Program-made: the position numbers and the translations under genes
Part shown: piece by piece, positions 1-12,178 of the stretch
Numbering within the stretch: position 1 is the first letter of the stretch
Layout: each line of letters opens with the position of its first letter
NCBI RefSeq assembly: GCF_019649055.1
Contig: NW_026570456.1
Span: 1 to 64,000, forward strand
Source: Paramacrobiotus metropolitanus
Taxonomy: Eukaryota; Tardigrada; Eutardigrada; Parachela; Macrobiotidae
Direction of reading: 5' to 3'
DNA length: 64,000 bases
The notes under the pieces: generated by a model
Databases searched by the model: none
What the model saw: only the letters and a program-made list of their open reading frames with translations
What the model was told of the DNA's origin: nothing

Positions 1-762
1 TGTTTAACCAGAACGCGACAGAGTTAGGTAAACATTGTGCATACATGATACAGTGCTAATCGTAACGATTAATACATAAGATTTACTAGAATAGTGGATG
101 ATTTAGGTTAACTACAAAAGCTGAAAAAAAGCTCAACAACGAACTGTAATATCATGGTAAGCCAAGTTATGGGATAACCGGAATTAAGCGCACTACAACT
201 TGTACCGCGAATAATTTTGATTATTTCCGAGTATCGACTACAGACTGGGTAAGCATAGAAAAATCCTTACAAAGAATTAGCGAACAGTGCGTAAGGTACG
301 GAAAATCAGCGTCGGCTTTTTGTTGGCACCATTCTAGCGAAACCGACAACGGTGCTTACCTTTTAGCACCTAACGTACTGTCTTTGCATTAACACTGAAT
401 TTGCAACATGTATCTGCACAGCGAGAAAAATTGATCTGCGTCTTTCCCATAATATAAAACCGTGGAACCGTGAAAATTTTCTGCTGAAAGAAAGTTTGCC
501 GCAACTGTCTGCAAAGTTAACCGGGACCGGCACCGTCAGGAGCGCCGGACAACCGCCTCCGGGGCATGGATCCGCTGTGGTGAGTGCTTGCTGGAGTGTC
601 AGTGCGGTGGGATCGGCGTTCCCGGTTCACTGCAGGAAAATTGCGGGATTCGGCTGTAACCATATGATTCTCGTCTTGTACGCGCATACTTTGTTCGTAT
701 AAGTATAACCCCGAGGTCAAACTCAGAAAAATAAAATATGAGAATCACGCAGGAGTACTTAC

Positions 763-828
763 GATCGTAACTCCGTCTGCTCCGTTTCCCAAAGCGCCGC
801 TGACCTTTATTGGCAGATATTTCAGCAT
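763..828 (-). CDS. Candidate first coding exon of an unidentified gene running off the left edge
   Basis: A minus-strand ATG at 828 opens a 22-codon exon (starts MLKYLPIKVSGALG) that ends at a strong GTAAGT donor in phase 0. The base composition is richer in G+C than the surrounding DNA, as in other exons of this window. The KVSGAL...GVT stretch would suit the start of a small beta-rich protein such as the clamp-loader subunit Ctf8, but 22 residues cannot decide that. I could not find a convincing phase-matched second exon between 762 and 1; a G+C-rich patch at 517-650 is open in one frame but does not match phase. The rest of the gene may lie outside the window. Confidence 0.3.
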
Positions 829-2507
829 AATATTCCTATAATCTTTTCAGTTAAGTTCAGTTCCAGTTAACCTCTCCAGTTGAACAATGATGCTAATACT
901 GCAGTATCACCATACACACATGCCGTGGTATCAATCGTATCATACAATAAATGCATCTGTATCGGGCGGTGTAAAATACGGTACCAGTTTGTATTATTTT
1001 AATATCAATTTTAGTGTTTTATTGAAAACAAGCTGAAGCAGCAAGTACAGTACTTACTTTCTTTCGTCGTCCTCATAAGAAGAATAAGTCGAACAGGTTT
1101 TTGCAACTGCAATTACGGTAGTTTAATATTAATTGCAAAATGAATGTCATAAATTAACAAGATGTTTGCCTTTCCTGTGCCATATAATTACTCTGCTAAA
1201 GCTTACCACAGAGAATCCATAGAATGCAGTACAAAGCTGTACACAGAGCTCGCATAATGGATGTATGAATTTGGCACACCAACGTTATCCTTTAACGTGG
1301 ATAGAATGTTCTTATTCTAAAGCAAACCGTCTTGAAATGCTTTACCTGTTTTCATTTCACTCACAACTAGTACTTCTGCAGCAGATTTTCAATATCGATG
1401 CGCTTGTGGTGTTGTAACCGTTTCGGTTCACTTTCCCACGTTGACCTTTGGAATTCATTCGGTAAAATCATGCATTGTGGCAGAGTAAACGGATACTCGC
1501 GACTTCATACATGTGCATGTTTGCGCATTTCGTGCTGCTGCCTGCTGGGTATGTGTGCTGGAAGTACGCTCTCAGTCCACGTTTCTAAGAATTAATAATT
1601 TTTGAAAGCTATTTGGTTGTTCAGTCTACGGCACAGCAGTTGTGTTTTCCGGCTATCGCCGGTACCTGCTTTAATAACATCAATAATTTTTCAGCATATA
1701 CGTTGTATTCGGTGCAACAAATGTGCTGTTTAATGATTACCCACCTTCTAAATTGATTTGGACCGAAATTTTTCGATTTTCGAGCAACAGGTTCAGGTTG
1801 GCGAGTGAGACCAGATAATTCCCATTTTGCAGACAAAGAGTGAAAGGGCCGTTTTATACCGTACAAGGAATGGCGTGCCGTACTCTATCGCGTACGTCGG
1901 AAGTGGCTAATTGGTTATTAGTTACTTACTATTTATACAGATAATACGACACAATGATGCTGTGATGACCTTTAATTTAGCGTTATTCGGGGCTGTCCAG
2001 CGCTTAAGAAAGTGATCATATCTTATCTGAATTGCGCTGCTGCGCTGCTCAACTACAATGTTAAAATCAAATAATAACAGTTGGCTTACAAAATTTCAAG
2101 CAGCGTGCTTGTGCGATGAGATCTCTGTAGCCATTTAATTTGTTCGCCATCCTTCCGTACAGATGTTTGTATGATTATGTAGTGTATGACTGTACGTATT
2201 GGTACAGTGACGTACGAGTGCAAAGTATCTCGTGAATTGTTGTCCTGTGGCTATGGCTAATGTGCCGTAGCAACGGCGTACCTATTGTCCATTGTTGTCG
2301 CCTTGTTTAGCGATCAGTTGGCTGGTTGGCTCGATAGCGAGCACCGCCGCTACATACATCACAGATTATGACCAACTTCGCTAAATTATCAGACGGTTAT
2401 GACATCTTTTAATATTCTAGTCAGCAGCCTATAAAACACAGGAATTGTCTGCACTTATTTGTAAATTTACCGTGCCATAGCAGCCCAGTATTCAGCCTAC
2501 TAAAAGA
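829..2507. other. Stretch with no gene I can support
   Basis: No exon with matching splice sites and family resemblance was seen on either strand. A TATA-like GTATAAAACGG occurs on the minus strand near 1850-1862, but no open frame with a usable ATG follows it. Short open frames here look like chance A+T-rich reading. Confidence 0.4.
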
Positions 2508-2798
2508 TCAGCCGGGTCCGCCCCCGCTTGGTGCGCCAGGGTTACATCCGCGACAGTTATTGCATTCCGAGCACAGAGGAGCTCCTGTCGTCGACTTTGG
2601 TGTAGTGTATGACTTGTGTCTCTTGCTTCCAGCAGGTGCAGTAGTTTTAGGCTGAACTACAAATTTAAATTTTAAAACAAATGCAAAAATTCTTGTTCCC
2701 GTATATGAAAACGAAAAAATAAGATCTCTTACCGGTCGTGCTGTTACCCTTGGACAGGTGTTTTTCTTTTTCCGATCCTAATTTGGCGTCCGCGCTTT
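2508..2798 (-). CDS. C-terminal exons of an unrecognised Lys/Thr/Pro-rich protein ending in a CxxCxxCxxC motif
   Basis: Two minus-strand exons join in phase. The upstream one (from about 2798, start uncertain, to 2733) ends at a GTAAGAG donor in phase 1. The last exon (2656-2508) follows a TTTGTAG acceptor and ends in TGA. The encoded tail is hydrophilic (KEKHLSKGNSTTVQPKTT), then carries the compact cysteine cluster CSECNNCRGC and finishes in a Gly/Pro run (GAPSGGGPG). Four cysteines at CxxCxxCxxC spacing could bind a metal or form disulfides; I recognise no family. The exons are richer in G+C than their surroundings, which supports coding. The 5' part is unresolved; a hydrophobic open frame at 3063-3281 on the same strand might belong to it but shows no clear splice link. 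Confidence 0.45.
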
Positions 2799-4240
2799 AC
2801 GGTGGGATATTATAAAAAATAGTGTTAGAAGCTTAAGATACTGTATTGCAATGTGATATGGACCAGAAGCCAAAGCACGCACGCAGTACAGTGCTGAATT
2901 CGTCGTGCGTACCCGACGTGTTGTTTTTTCTTGCCGTCTTTATTATTAGGCTCGCTTCTACTGCACGCTAGGAAAGCTGCAAAAATAAAAAGTTGATTGC
3001 TAGTCCCACTTAAAAAACATACTTAGTAACTACCCATGTAAATGTTATCGGTTTGTTTAATGTTAGTGGAAAAGGAAAACTGGGAATCTGTCACAGTATA
3101 ATATAAGCTTTTGTAGTATTGCACATACCAATATTATAACGAAGATAACAAGGGCTGCTCTGAAATGATGTTCCTGCATGGTAAGCAGATAAAGTATCTG
3201 CAATAAAAAAAGTATAAATATTGCTAATGCAAAAGATGGATATATCTGTAATCCTGTTGCAGTATGGCGGACACACTTCATGTGTACCTGCCTGTATACG
3301 TACCAGTCGGCTCTACCGGGCGAACTCAAAGATTCTTGCTTTTTCAGTTTTCCGGATAGCTAAACGTTATAGATCACCAAGTTGGATCCAAGTTAATTTC
3401 CTGTAGAGTGCTACGCCAAAAGCGTAGCGTCGAGGTACAGCAATTGTGAACGGCTTAAAATATTTCTACCCATGTTTCTAATCATATTTTACCAATACAG
3501 AACAGCATGACATCGAATGCGGTTAAATACAGAGGCATGTCGCGCAAAAAATCCAGAAAAATAACCCACCTGGCATTCTCTAGCTGTATCAAATTTGAAA
3601 TGTGCTTGTGAGTCAAACCAGTTGCAGCCGTGAAAACATAACAAACATTCTGGAATTACGGAATTTGTTACTTTACATTGGCCTGCGGCAACTTTGGAAA
3701 AACCACCTGATTATTAATTCATCCCTGGATCTTTTATTTTTGGTGCTTACTTCTAAATCATTAATTACTACAACGAATTGTGCAAAGACAATAAACATCA
3801 CACCAAACTATACAGAATCAGAAATTGACTGAACGAATTTATCTTGTTGTATTACGTACAGTAATTTTATTGCGAAAGATTTTTCAGTTAATTAAACTGT
3901 CAACGATCAAGTCAATCCGTATTGCACCGCGTACCCTATTCTAAATCTATTTTTTATTCTGGACTGCGGAACCACAGGAACTTTAACAGTTTAACCACGC
4001 TTGCGCATAGATTATCGGCGTTGTATTTATTGATATCAAACCTATTCAATGGACTTATGGCTAATCACAATCGTATCGGCTTAATGAATCCGGCAGCCTC
4101 CGGGCTAAAATTGTACTCGGATCTTTCCATAATCATACTCCGTATTTTCTTCTAAAATGGTTAGCCCAGTCTTGCAGCACATCGGCCGCATTCTTCAACC
4201 CGGGCCCCGGCCGCATTCTGCACAACAGCTCGATCATGCG
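2799..4240. other. Stretch with no gene I can support
   Basis: A+T-rich sequence. The only notable open frame is minus-strand 3063-3281, which starts at an internal ATG and predicts about 72 residues with two strongly hydrophobic segments (for example FALAIFILFLLQILYLL). A+T-rich DNA easily yields such frames, so I do not call it a gene. Confidence 0.35.
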
Positions 4241-5322
4241 CTAACCCACACCTGCTCCGGTAGCGACAGCTGGATTGATGGGAGGCTTGAGGACACATTT
4301 GTTTCCGATCATGTAGCACACCGTTGCATTAACTTTAGGTTTGTAGGTGTTATGTCTGTGGGAAACCTGTGATACCCGGGTTTGATCTGAAGCCGGTGCA
4401 AATTTTCGCGAATGACCTGCAACAACACAAACTTTAGATTGGAATAACTTGTGTTCATCAGCCACGGAAACATTTTAACCCGAAGTTGGATGCTACATAT
4501 ATATTCCGTTATATCTAAAGAACTGCTTACTTTTACTCGTATTTCTGTTGTGTTTGCGGCTGGTTCTGTTTTGAGCAAGTGGTGCCGTCAAGGCTGATCT
4601 TGTACTGAAAGCACGTTACAAACTTATACACCGCATCAAAAATCATTTACAAGTACCACAGATATATATTTAGGCAGAACTTTTGCTGTAGACGTCTAAT
4701 ATTAATATAGATCTAAGCTTTTGTTTACCTGCTATGATGCGTTTGATGATTTACCTCGACGGACACATTGTATTCCACAAATACTATAGAAGCAAGTGTA
4801 CGTTAAATTTATGTACTTCCGAAGTACCTTAATAATCCTTATCCTACTCATAATTAGAAAACATGCTTAGAATGATACAATCTTACTCGTCCACATACTC
4901 ATAACCTTACTAATAATCGGAAACTTATACTCATACTGATGTCAGTCATAATCATACCTTGGTCCTACCGGCCATCAAATTTTTTCTTCATAATAACATA
5001 ATCATGGCTCATACCCGCGGTAATTTCTCAAAGATTCAACAAGCAAAGTATTTCGAAGGAAGTTCCATTATTTATATTATCAGTCACTTACAGAGTAGGT
5101 GTATGGCATTAATTATTACATCGAGCTGTTTTGCCATTAATCATATTAGTGATGTAAAAGTACACATATTAGGCGCAGATAGAGGATGCACGAAGTACCT
5201 AAAGTTAAGTAGATCGCGATAAAAAAGTGTAACACAAACTTGCTTCTGCATGGTCTGCGGCAGATCAGCAAGCTTCCGGTACCTTCGTAGAAGACAGTTA
5301 ACGGAAAATATTCTGGAGCATG
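4241..5322 (-). CDS. Possible multi-exon gene of unknown function
   Basis: Exon-like blocks lie in a row on the minus strand. They are 5322-5283 (after TTGCAG, HAPEYFPLTVFYE, GTACCG donor), about 4790-4755 (after TATAG, ending VEYNVSVE, GTAAATC donor), 4607 to about 4536 (after TTTCAG, donor GTAAAA or GTAAGC), and a last block from 4420 (after TTGCAG) to the TAG at 4241. The last block reads a basic stretch and then PKVNATVCYMIGNKCVL. The phases of the third and last blocks agree only if the GTAAGC donor is used, and that puts the third block in a different frame from its upstream neighbour, so the model is provisional. No family is recognised. Two cysteines and an NAT glycosylation site hint at a secreted product. 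Confidence 0.25.
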
Positions 5323-6168
5323 CTGCAAGCAAATAATCGAATAGTGAGCGCGATGTCACATGTTGAAGACTAATTATGCCCGGTACTGCGTAGTTAAAAT
5401 AAAATTATAATAACATTTTTTGCAAAACACACTAAGTATCGGATTACAATTCAGAGCAATGCACTTGCAGGCACTTACAGGAACTTCGCGATTCGCGAAT
5501 AGGAGTAAAAATAGCTCCTGTTGCAGTTAGAAAACTGCAGATAAATATTGTGCAGCCCATTGGCTCAAGGCAGTTTTCAAAACTACAGCGAACGGTTGTA
5601 AATAGTGGTCTGGCTTAACAAACCGAGTTTTTGTTGTGATATAAATCAAAACAGTGTATAATTGAGCGCATATGCACGTACCGAAACAAAAATATGCTGA
5701 CGGGAATTCGAAGTCATCGGCAACCGATTATGCGAAGGTGAATCGGCAGTTGTAATCATTTCCCTGCCGAAGATTTTGGCCTATGAAGGAAGCACTTTGA
5801 ATTACAGATGGCGCGTTCGTTGTATTCAACTTCAAGTATAATACGAGTAGCAAGCTCAGCTAATTGATGAACCGAATTCGTAGGTGGATTATGATGTTTT
5901 GCATCTGCATTTTATCCTGCCCAATGACAATCACGGCTGATCAGTCAGGATGCTTGCATTAAACTTAACGATTTTTCATAATTACAGTAAAAATAACCAT
6001 GACCTTTTGATGATGCAGAACTTGCTAATAACAAGACTCCGCGATGATGCCTTAAACATGCTAAACTAATTACACTTTAATGCACAATTTTATTTTAACA
6101 GCATTATACCATCAAACGCTTAAAACACATTAAACGTCGAGGAACATGATGGACCGACAAACACTGAA
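5323..6168. other. Intergenic stretch
   Basis: I see no gene. The stretch lies downstream of the GPCR gene that ends at 6169. Confidence 0.4.
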
Positions 6169-7761
6169 TCAAATTTTTACATGTGTCACTTCGGTAGCAT
6201 TGTCATCAAATGATTGGTGCAAGCTGATTATCCTGTCGCTGGTTTTCTTTTTAGATAAAAGATCACGGTCTTTATCCAGAATTACCATCGGGGCTTCGGC
6301 CGAATCTCGCACTTTCAAGCTAGCAAATTTCTTTCCAACTTGGGGACAGAATACGCATATCCCTTCTAAACCCTGCTTCGACAACCACGCTTCTGTGTTT
6401 ATCCTTCGCATGCACAATAAAGCCCTGGCTTGTGTGCGGAATTTGTGGCAAAACATAAGATACAGATAGAAATTGAACGAGTACGGAATGAGCATCAGCA
6501 ATTGCACCGGTCTCCACATGACATCAAAATAACGGTATTGGTATATACAATAGGGATAACTGGACAGCGTTCCCAAGATTTCATTTATAACGGCCGGGAG
6601 ATTGCAGATCAAGTATGTTGCGACGGCAGCCAGCAGAATGTGAATACAACCAAAATCAGACATTTTCCCGCTGGCGCGTGTCCGATCCGTGCTGGTGATA
6701 CTCGGACAAAAGGGCATGGTTTGTCGGTGGTGAACAATACACCGGATTACGCAAAGAGCGCAGATGAGCAGAATAAGAAATATGACAATGACTTCGCAGA
6801 GCTAAGATTAAAGCAACATATTATGCTGTTATTATGATTAACACTTTCGCACTGTATTAATGATAAGTGTAGTAATAAGAATTGTAATTTCTATTGTTAT
6901 AATTTGAATATAAATACAGTTATGCAATATAATTATAATTATGCAGTAGAGCATACCTTGTAAAATCCATTAATATCACTCCACTTCTGCAACCAACCCG
7001 GCAGGCCAGGGATTATCACTTTGGGAGTATCTTCGCTAAACGCTTTGAGATCACGCGTTGCTAATACGTAATAGTGTACAACGGCTTTATATACACAGGA
7101 AAGCGCTGCGTAAAGCAGGATGCACAGGATGACAATTCGGGCACGCCGCGCAGCTGGTGGACCGTGATAGGAGAGCGGGTTAAACAACGCCTTTACACGC
7201 TCCACGGAGAACGCTATCAGGATCCTGGAAATTTTGTTTCTAATTAGTACGTGTCGGAAACACACATTCTAAAGCTTACCAGTCGGAAAATACAGGCCAC
7301 ATCATCTGCATCCAAATGTACCATCCCTGTGTATACGCGTTCATCTTTTCGTACGAGTAGTACTGCATGGTGAACATATCTGGATTCAGAATGAACATGT
7401 ACTGCGGAAGTTGCATCCATCTGCAAAACTGTCGGTTTTAAATAATGCAAGCACACAGTAAAACAGAAACTGCAAATGCTTTATTAGTCGTACAATGTCA
7501 GAAGATCACCGACGGCTAGCGCAATAAGAAAAACGGTGGCACACTGTGGAGGTCTAATGCTGCTCAATACAGTAATATTCAAGAGATTCCCAAGAGTACA
7601 GATCAGGAGCAAAACTGGATAGCAGACAATAAAATATATTGTGAACGGGCGACATGAGAGGCCAGTGGGTCATCGGTGGCATTGTCGCTCTGGTTACCGG
7701 TATCAACGTCCCACGGGCAACTTCCTGCCGTTATGTTATGCAGTGATGTGCTTTCATTCAT
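6169..7761 (-). CDS. Rhodopsin-family GPCR, FMRFamide-receptor-like, with one frame lesion in exon 1
   Basis: Four minus-strand exons (7761-7494, 7420-7280, 7224-6957, 6801-6169) encode a seven-helix receptor of about 436 residues. Exon 1 has an N-glycosylated N terminus (NES, NIT, NAT) and helix 1 with a GN core. Helix 2 reads ALAVGDLL and runs across the first intron. Helix 3 ends in ERV, the DRY-motif position. Helix 7 ends PYSFNFYLY, an NPxxY variant typical of the FMRFamide/myosuppressin peptide-receptor group. Exons 2 to 4 read cleanly and all phases agree. Exon 1 is 268 nt where 269 would fit: the frame breaks near the TTTT at about 7638, inside helix 1, between ARSQY and YPVLLLIC. That is either a one-base deletion in the genome or a sequence error. 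The ligand is unknown, and coupling at the plasma membrane is inferred from the family. Confidence 0.72.
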
Positions 7762-8843
7762 AATCACACCAAACAATAATTAATGAAAACTTAAGAGCTG
7801 TTGATTTAAATTCGAGCCATGTATTACTGCGCGCTTCGATTTTGTAGTTTTTTCGTCAGGAAACGGCAGCAACACTAATTATACTTCATCAACTATACCA
7901 CTAACTATACTAGCACTAACTATACTTGTACGGATAATTTAACAATCAACGTGTTAGCCATGAACAGAAAAGAGAAGTGTTACCGAAAAGGCGAAAACGA
8001 AGTCATAAATGAATGCAATAACACGAGTTGAAAACATCACTTCCAGCAAAATGGCATTTTCCGTATCGCTGCCGGTCTGTTTTATTGTTCCGCTAGTGAT
8101 ATTGTCACATTATTGTGAATGTTTGTGATGTTATAAGGCCGTCGACTGCAGTGTACTGCACGTACTCCCTCGCCTCATGGCTTTTCGGCAAACTTATTAC
8201 GAGAAAGTATGGTATTTGGTATAAGAACGCTGTTGTGACTACGAAGTAAACAAAAACTTGCCAAGAGCCATTTCTCACGTTATGCTGCTGACAATGCTGT
8301 GCAAAATCGCAAAATCAAGTCATTATTCAAATGTACTGGTATGATTGGGCCATGTAAATGTGTAAATGCCACAATACGTATCAGTACGAAATAGGAATGC
8401 AGCTGCATTTTTGCAGTTATTGTTTACCACCTTTTACTCAGGCAGTAACCAATTAACAAAACAGCCATCCTGCGCTAGTAGACCCTAATAAAAATATTAT
8501 TAACACTTGTTTAAGGCTAAGTACAAAGTATAAGTATATATGGCATACCAAGGAATAGAAGTTTTTAAAAGGTCACAAATAAAGCTACAAAATACGCATC
8601 ATGATATAAGTTAAGTACAAGATCAAACTTTAAGTTTCGTTAGGTACCTCTAAAGGCAATGTCTGTCATAATCTAATTTTAATCGCATGATTCGTATCTA
8701 AAAAAATATTACAAATTTACAGCAGTCTTTTTTCAGTTAAATATCGACTCTAGAAATATCGTAACAAAACAGGAACGAGGAAATTCAAAATAAATATCCG
8801 GTTGCGCGTACATGTATGCGCCTGGCCGCTAATATAAGCACAA
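7762..8843. other. Intergenic DNA between the two GPCR copies
   Basis: About 1.1 kb without a supported gene. It contains the upstream region of the first GPCR gene and the 3' flank of the second. A short run with repeated ACTATAC(TT) steps lies near 7895-7930. Confidence 0.4.
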
Positions 8844-10592
8844 TCACAATCTAACATTTGTGACCTCCGTAACGTTGCACTCCGATAATTCTGCATCTTG
8901 TTTTAACTGGACTACTTTTGCACCGTTTGCGGTCTTTGACAGCAGTTCGCGATCTCTTTCCAAAATAATCATGGGTGCATCAGCCGATTCCCGTATTTTC
9001 AAGCTCGCTAGCGCTCTTTACCGACTTCCGGACACCGCCGACAACAAGCGCCCATTCCTCTGGCAGATAGCCACGTCTCCATTCTGGCTTTTGTCTCCGT
9101 AAGCACTGCTCTGGTTTGGCTGCGAAAAGTGCAACAGAAACCCACATAGAGATAAAAGTTTATAGTGTATGGAACCAACATCAGAACACAGTTCGATAAT
9201 TGAGGATATTGCTAGCATAAGTAAACTGAAAAAGGCAGAGCGGATAGTTTGAAAGCTTTCCCAGGACATCAGTCACAGTCAGTGGGAATAAGCCGATGAC
9301 GTAAGTCAGCACGGCACTGTGACGGCAGCCAAGAGGATATTTACACAGCCGAAGTCTACTGTGCTCCCACCGGCACGCTTGCGGTCGGTGCTGGTAATAG
9401 TTGGGCAAAAGGAGATCTTTTGGCGATGCCGAAATATACAGCGAATTATACAAATATTACAGATCAGCAATATAAGAAACACGACAATGACTTCGATGTC
9501 CTAGAAAGTAGAAACCGTACGAGTATTATACCTAACTGAGCGCAGTGTAATAATAAAAATAAGACTACTACCCGTATAGTGATTGGGCCGTTAGCTCGAC
9601 CGTTACCGTAAAGCTGGAATATTGTATATAATATAAGTAAGGTACATGGCCGCGCATCTCTCTCTATACCTTGTAATACATATTAACATCATTCCATGTT
9701 TGTAGCCAGTTAGGCGCTCCTGTTATAAACGCGTTGACTGAATCTTTAAGAAACGTTGGAATATCTCGTGTGGCCATTAAATAATACTGCATCACCATGC
9801 GGTACATATTGGATAAGGCTGCGCATACAAATACAAAACCAATGACAATGCGGGCTCGCTTTGCCGCCGGCGGACCACGGTACGACAGTGGATCGAATAA
9901 TGCTCTAACCCGTTCCACGGAAAACGCTATTAAAATCCTAAAAAAATTAAATGAAGGAAACAGTTGAGATAATTTCTGTTACCTTATTCTACCGTCAGTA
10001 AGTTAAAATTATAGAAGAAGTAAGTTGTGATGTAAATCTGGTATAGGAATGGATTGCTGACAAAGTGACAACAATCAATACGTGTGTAGATTTACCAGTT
10101 TGAGAAGTCAAACCACATCAGTTGCATCCAGATGTACCATCCCTGCGTGTAGTAATTAATGTGTGCGTATGTGTATTTGGGATTACTGAAGATATCAGGA
10201 TTGATTTCCCATATATAACGCGGCAGCTGCATCCACCTGGAAAATTATTTTAATGCAGTAACGGTTACAACTATAGTGACTGCAGCACCACCACATTAAT
10301 ATTAACTCCAGAATATACGATAAACGGAAGGAGGAATGACATACACAGCCAGTAAATCTCCCACGGCCAGTGCGATAAGAAAAGTGGTGGTGCATTGAGA
10401 ATGCTTGGCCGTGCGCAACACAAAGATATTCATGACATTCCCGGTTGTACAGATGAATAGAAAAACTGGGTAAAAAACCAAAAGCAAGTATTGTAAACGA
10501 GAGACGATGGCATCTGACGTGTTGTCCGTAACATTGGTGCTTTGGTTCGTAGCAGCGACATCCCAAGAACATGCTTTTTCTGTGACATTCAT
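8844..10592 (-). pseudogene. Tandem paralogue of the neighbouring GPCR, broken by several frameshifts in its last exon
   Basis: Exons 1-3 (10592-10345, 10236-10096, 9937-9670) are intact. They match the sister gene at 6169-7761 in order, in phase and, for exons 2 and 3, in exact length (141 and 268 nt). They encode an N-glycosylated N terminus, helix 1 (TTGNVMN), helix 2 (ALAVGDLL), the W-Y-W loop and helix 3 ending ERV. Exon 4 (9500-8844) does not stay in one frame. An insertion of about 11 nt after LLAAV, near 9325-9340, shifts the frame. A second shift lies near helix 7, about 9190-9195, before the VLMLVPYTINFYLY block. A third lies near 9010-9020, before ASLKIRESADAP. The final frame ends at a TGA (8846-8844) in line with the sister's end. 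The insertion is not a homopolymer slip, so decay is likelier than sequencing error. Confidence 0.7.
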
Positions 10593-12178
10593 TCGCCAGC
10601 GTACGTTTCTTTACAGCCAAAGTTAACAAAAAACGACGGCATCGGATAATGGAGATCCGAAACCTATTCGTAATATTCTTTCCTATTTGTCGCGATAAGT
10701 GCTTATACTTTTATGCCGATAAAATTTCATTAATGGTTAGCTGGTCGGTTTTTCGTCTGCAGCAGTCAGATTGCAAGAGACTGAGCATTCAGTCAGGTTA
10801 TATGCGGATATTTGAAAACAAACAATACGTACCAGCCCTGTACAGTTATGGAAAACTGACCCAGAGTTAGAGTTAGGAGTTATAGGGAGCGTGCGAGTTA
10901 CGCTACGAGTTACGCTATTAATGCAAGTAAACCGAGTTTCGAGTTATTCAGCGAGTTACGCTACCATAGACTATACATACAATTTTTGAGCGAGTTACGC
11001 TAGAGTTAAGTTTTCGTGGAGACGAGTTACGCTTCAGAGTTACGTTATAACTCGATAACTCGAAAATAACTCGCGTTACGTTAAATAGTTAAAAATAACT
11101 GCACAGGTTTGATACGTACCTTAGTATTCGCGCTGCGTCATTCATTAACTTGTTATTCACGTGAGTTTGAAATGAAACTGCATGTCTTCTGCGTACTACT
11201 TAATACTACGTGGTACTACTTAATGGTAGTGTAGCCTTGATTTGTGTTACTCTGGATGTCGGCTTATCTCGTTGCAACACTTGCAAATTTCTGCAGTTAC
11301 GCCGGCAGGTCATTAGATTAAAAAAAGCCTTAAGCAAACACCAGATCTTAAAGACGACGTATTGCCAGCCCGATATTTATATACAGTACTTGTTCCCAAA
11401 AAACAATTTCCTGAAATCAGCAGTCAGAATATACAAGTACACAAACTTCTGATAAAACTAATTCCTTAATTAATAAAAAATTCTTTGTGACTTTTTCTTC
11501 TTTTAGTGTTAAGTTCACTTACTGAACTTATAGAAGTTCACAGGTACCTACACAATTTTTCGGTTTTACAGCTGGGTATTGCTTACCTCGGCTACGATTA
11601 ATTTTACCAGATTATAGACTGCCGACAGAAGAGTTACACTGAGCGTTTATCGGATTTATACTTTGTTCAAATCGATAGTTGATGACATTACCTTTGATGA
11701 CCACTTGTCATATTTGCCGCTTTACAGATACAGCATGAAGTAAGGTTAACTGGTTTAAGCACAATGTGAAGTAAGGTTATCATTCATGCTTTTCTGTTTT
11801 GAAACTTTATTTGCAAGGACACGAGTTAAAGCTTAGCTTTAGCAGCTTGCATTCGAGAAAGAGAATTCTTAAATACTGCATTGAGGCTGATTAATGTTCA
11901 TGCAGTTTCAGTGCATTAGTGATTTTAACCAGCACACATAAATAAATTTGCAAACGGCGGTTCGCTCTGTTCGCTGTATACGAAATATGTGTCGAAAAAG
12001 TGAATGACATGGGTGCTTGAACAAACAATCGTTTCTAAAACGCTTGGAAAAATTAGCATGTATTTGTCAACTTCACTTGTTGTCTCAGTCGCAAATCAGC
12101 TAACCGGGATGACCTGCGGATCCTGGATTGAATTTCTTGCCTGTTAAACATCAGAGACTTCAAAGGCAAAATATTATG
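10593..12178. other. Intergenic stretch with a short-motif array
   Basis: No gene supported. The notable content is the CGAGTTACGCT array (separate entry). The rest is A+T-rich without exon-like blocks. Confidence 0.4.
10894..11046 (+). repeat. Interspersed array of the 11-bp motif CGAGTTACGCT
   Basis: Five exact copies start at 10894, 10906, 10952, 10991 and 11023. A degenerate copy (CAGAGTTACGTT) lies at 11035-11046, and looser AGTTA/CTCGATAACTCG variants lie on both sides, some inverted. Spacings are 12, 46, 39 and 32 bp, so this is not a simple tandem satellite. It lies upstream of the GPCR pseudogene and could be a decayed repeat or a cluster of protein-binding sites. Confidence 0.7.

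Noticed and set aside
3063-3329. Two-helix membrane protein
   Set aside because: The frame starts with a non-ATG codon, the hydrophobic runs are typical of A+T-rich random translation, and no splice partner was found.
6146-6837. Open frames on the plus strand opposite GPCR exon 4 (6146-6469 and 6430-6837)
   Set aside because: They are shadows of the receptor exon on the minus strand, which matches its paralogue in a single frame.
10885-11050. CRISPR-like array
   Set aside because: Motif copies are only 11 bp, spacers vary from 1 to 35 bp, and the genome is plainly that of an animal.
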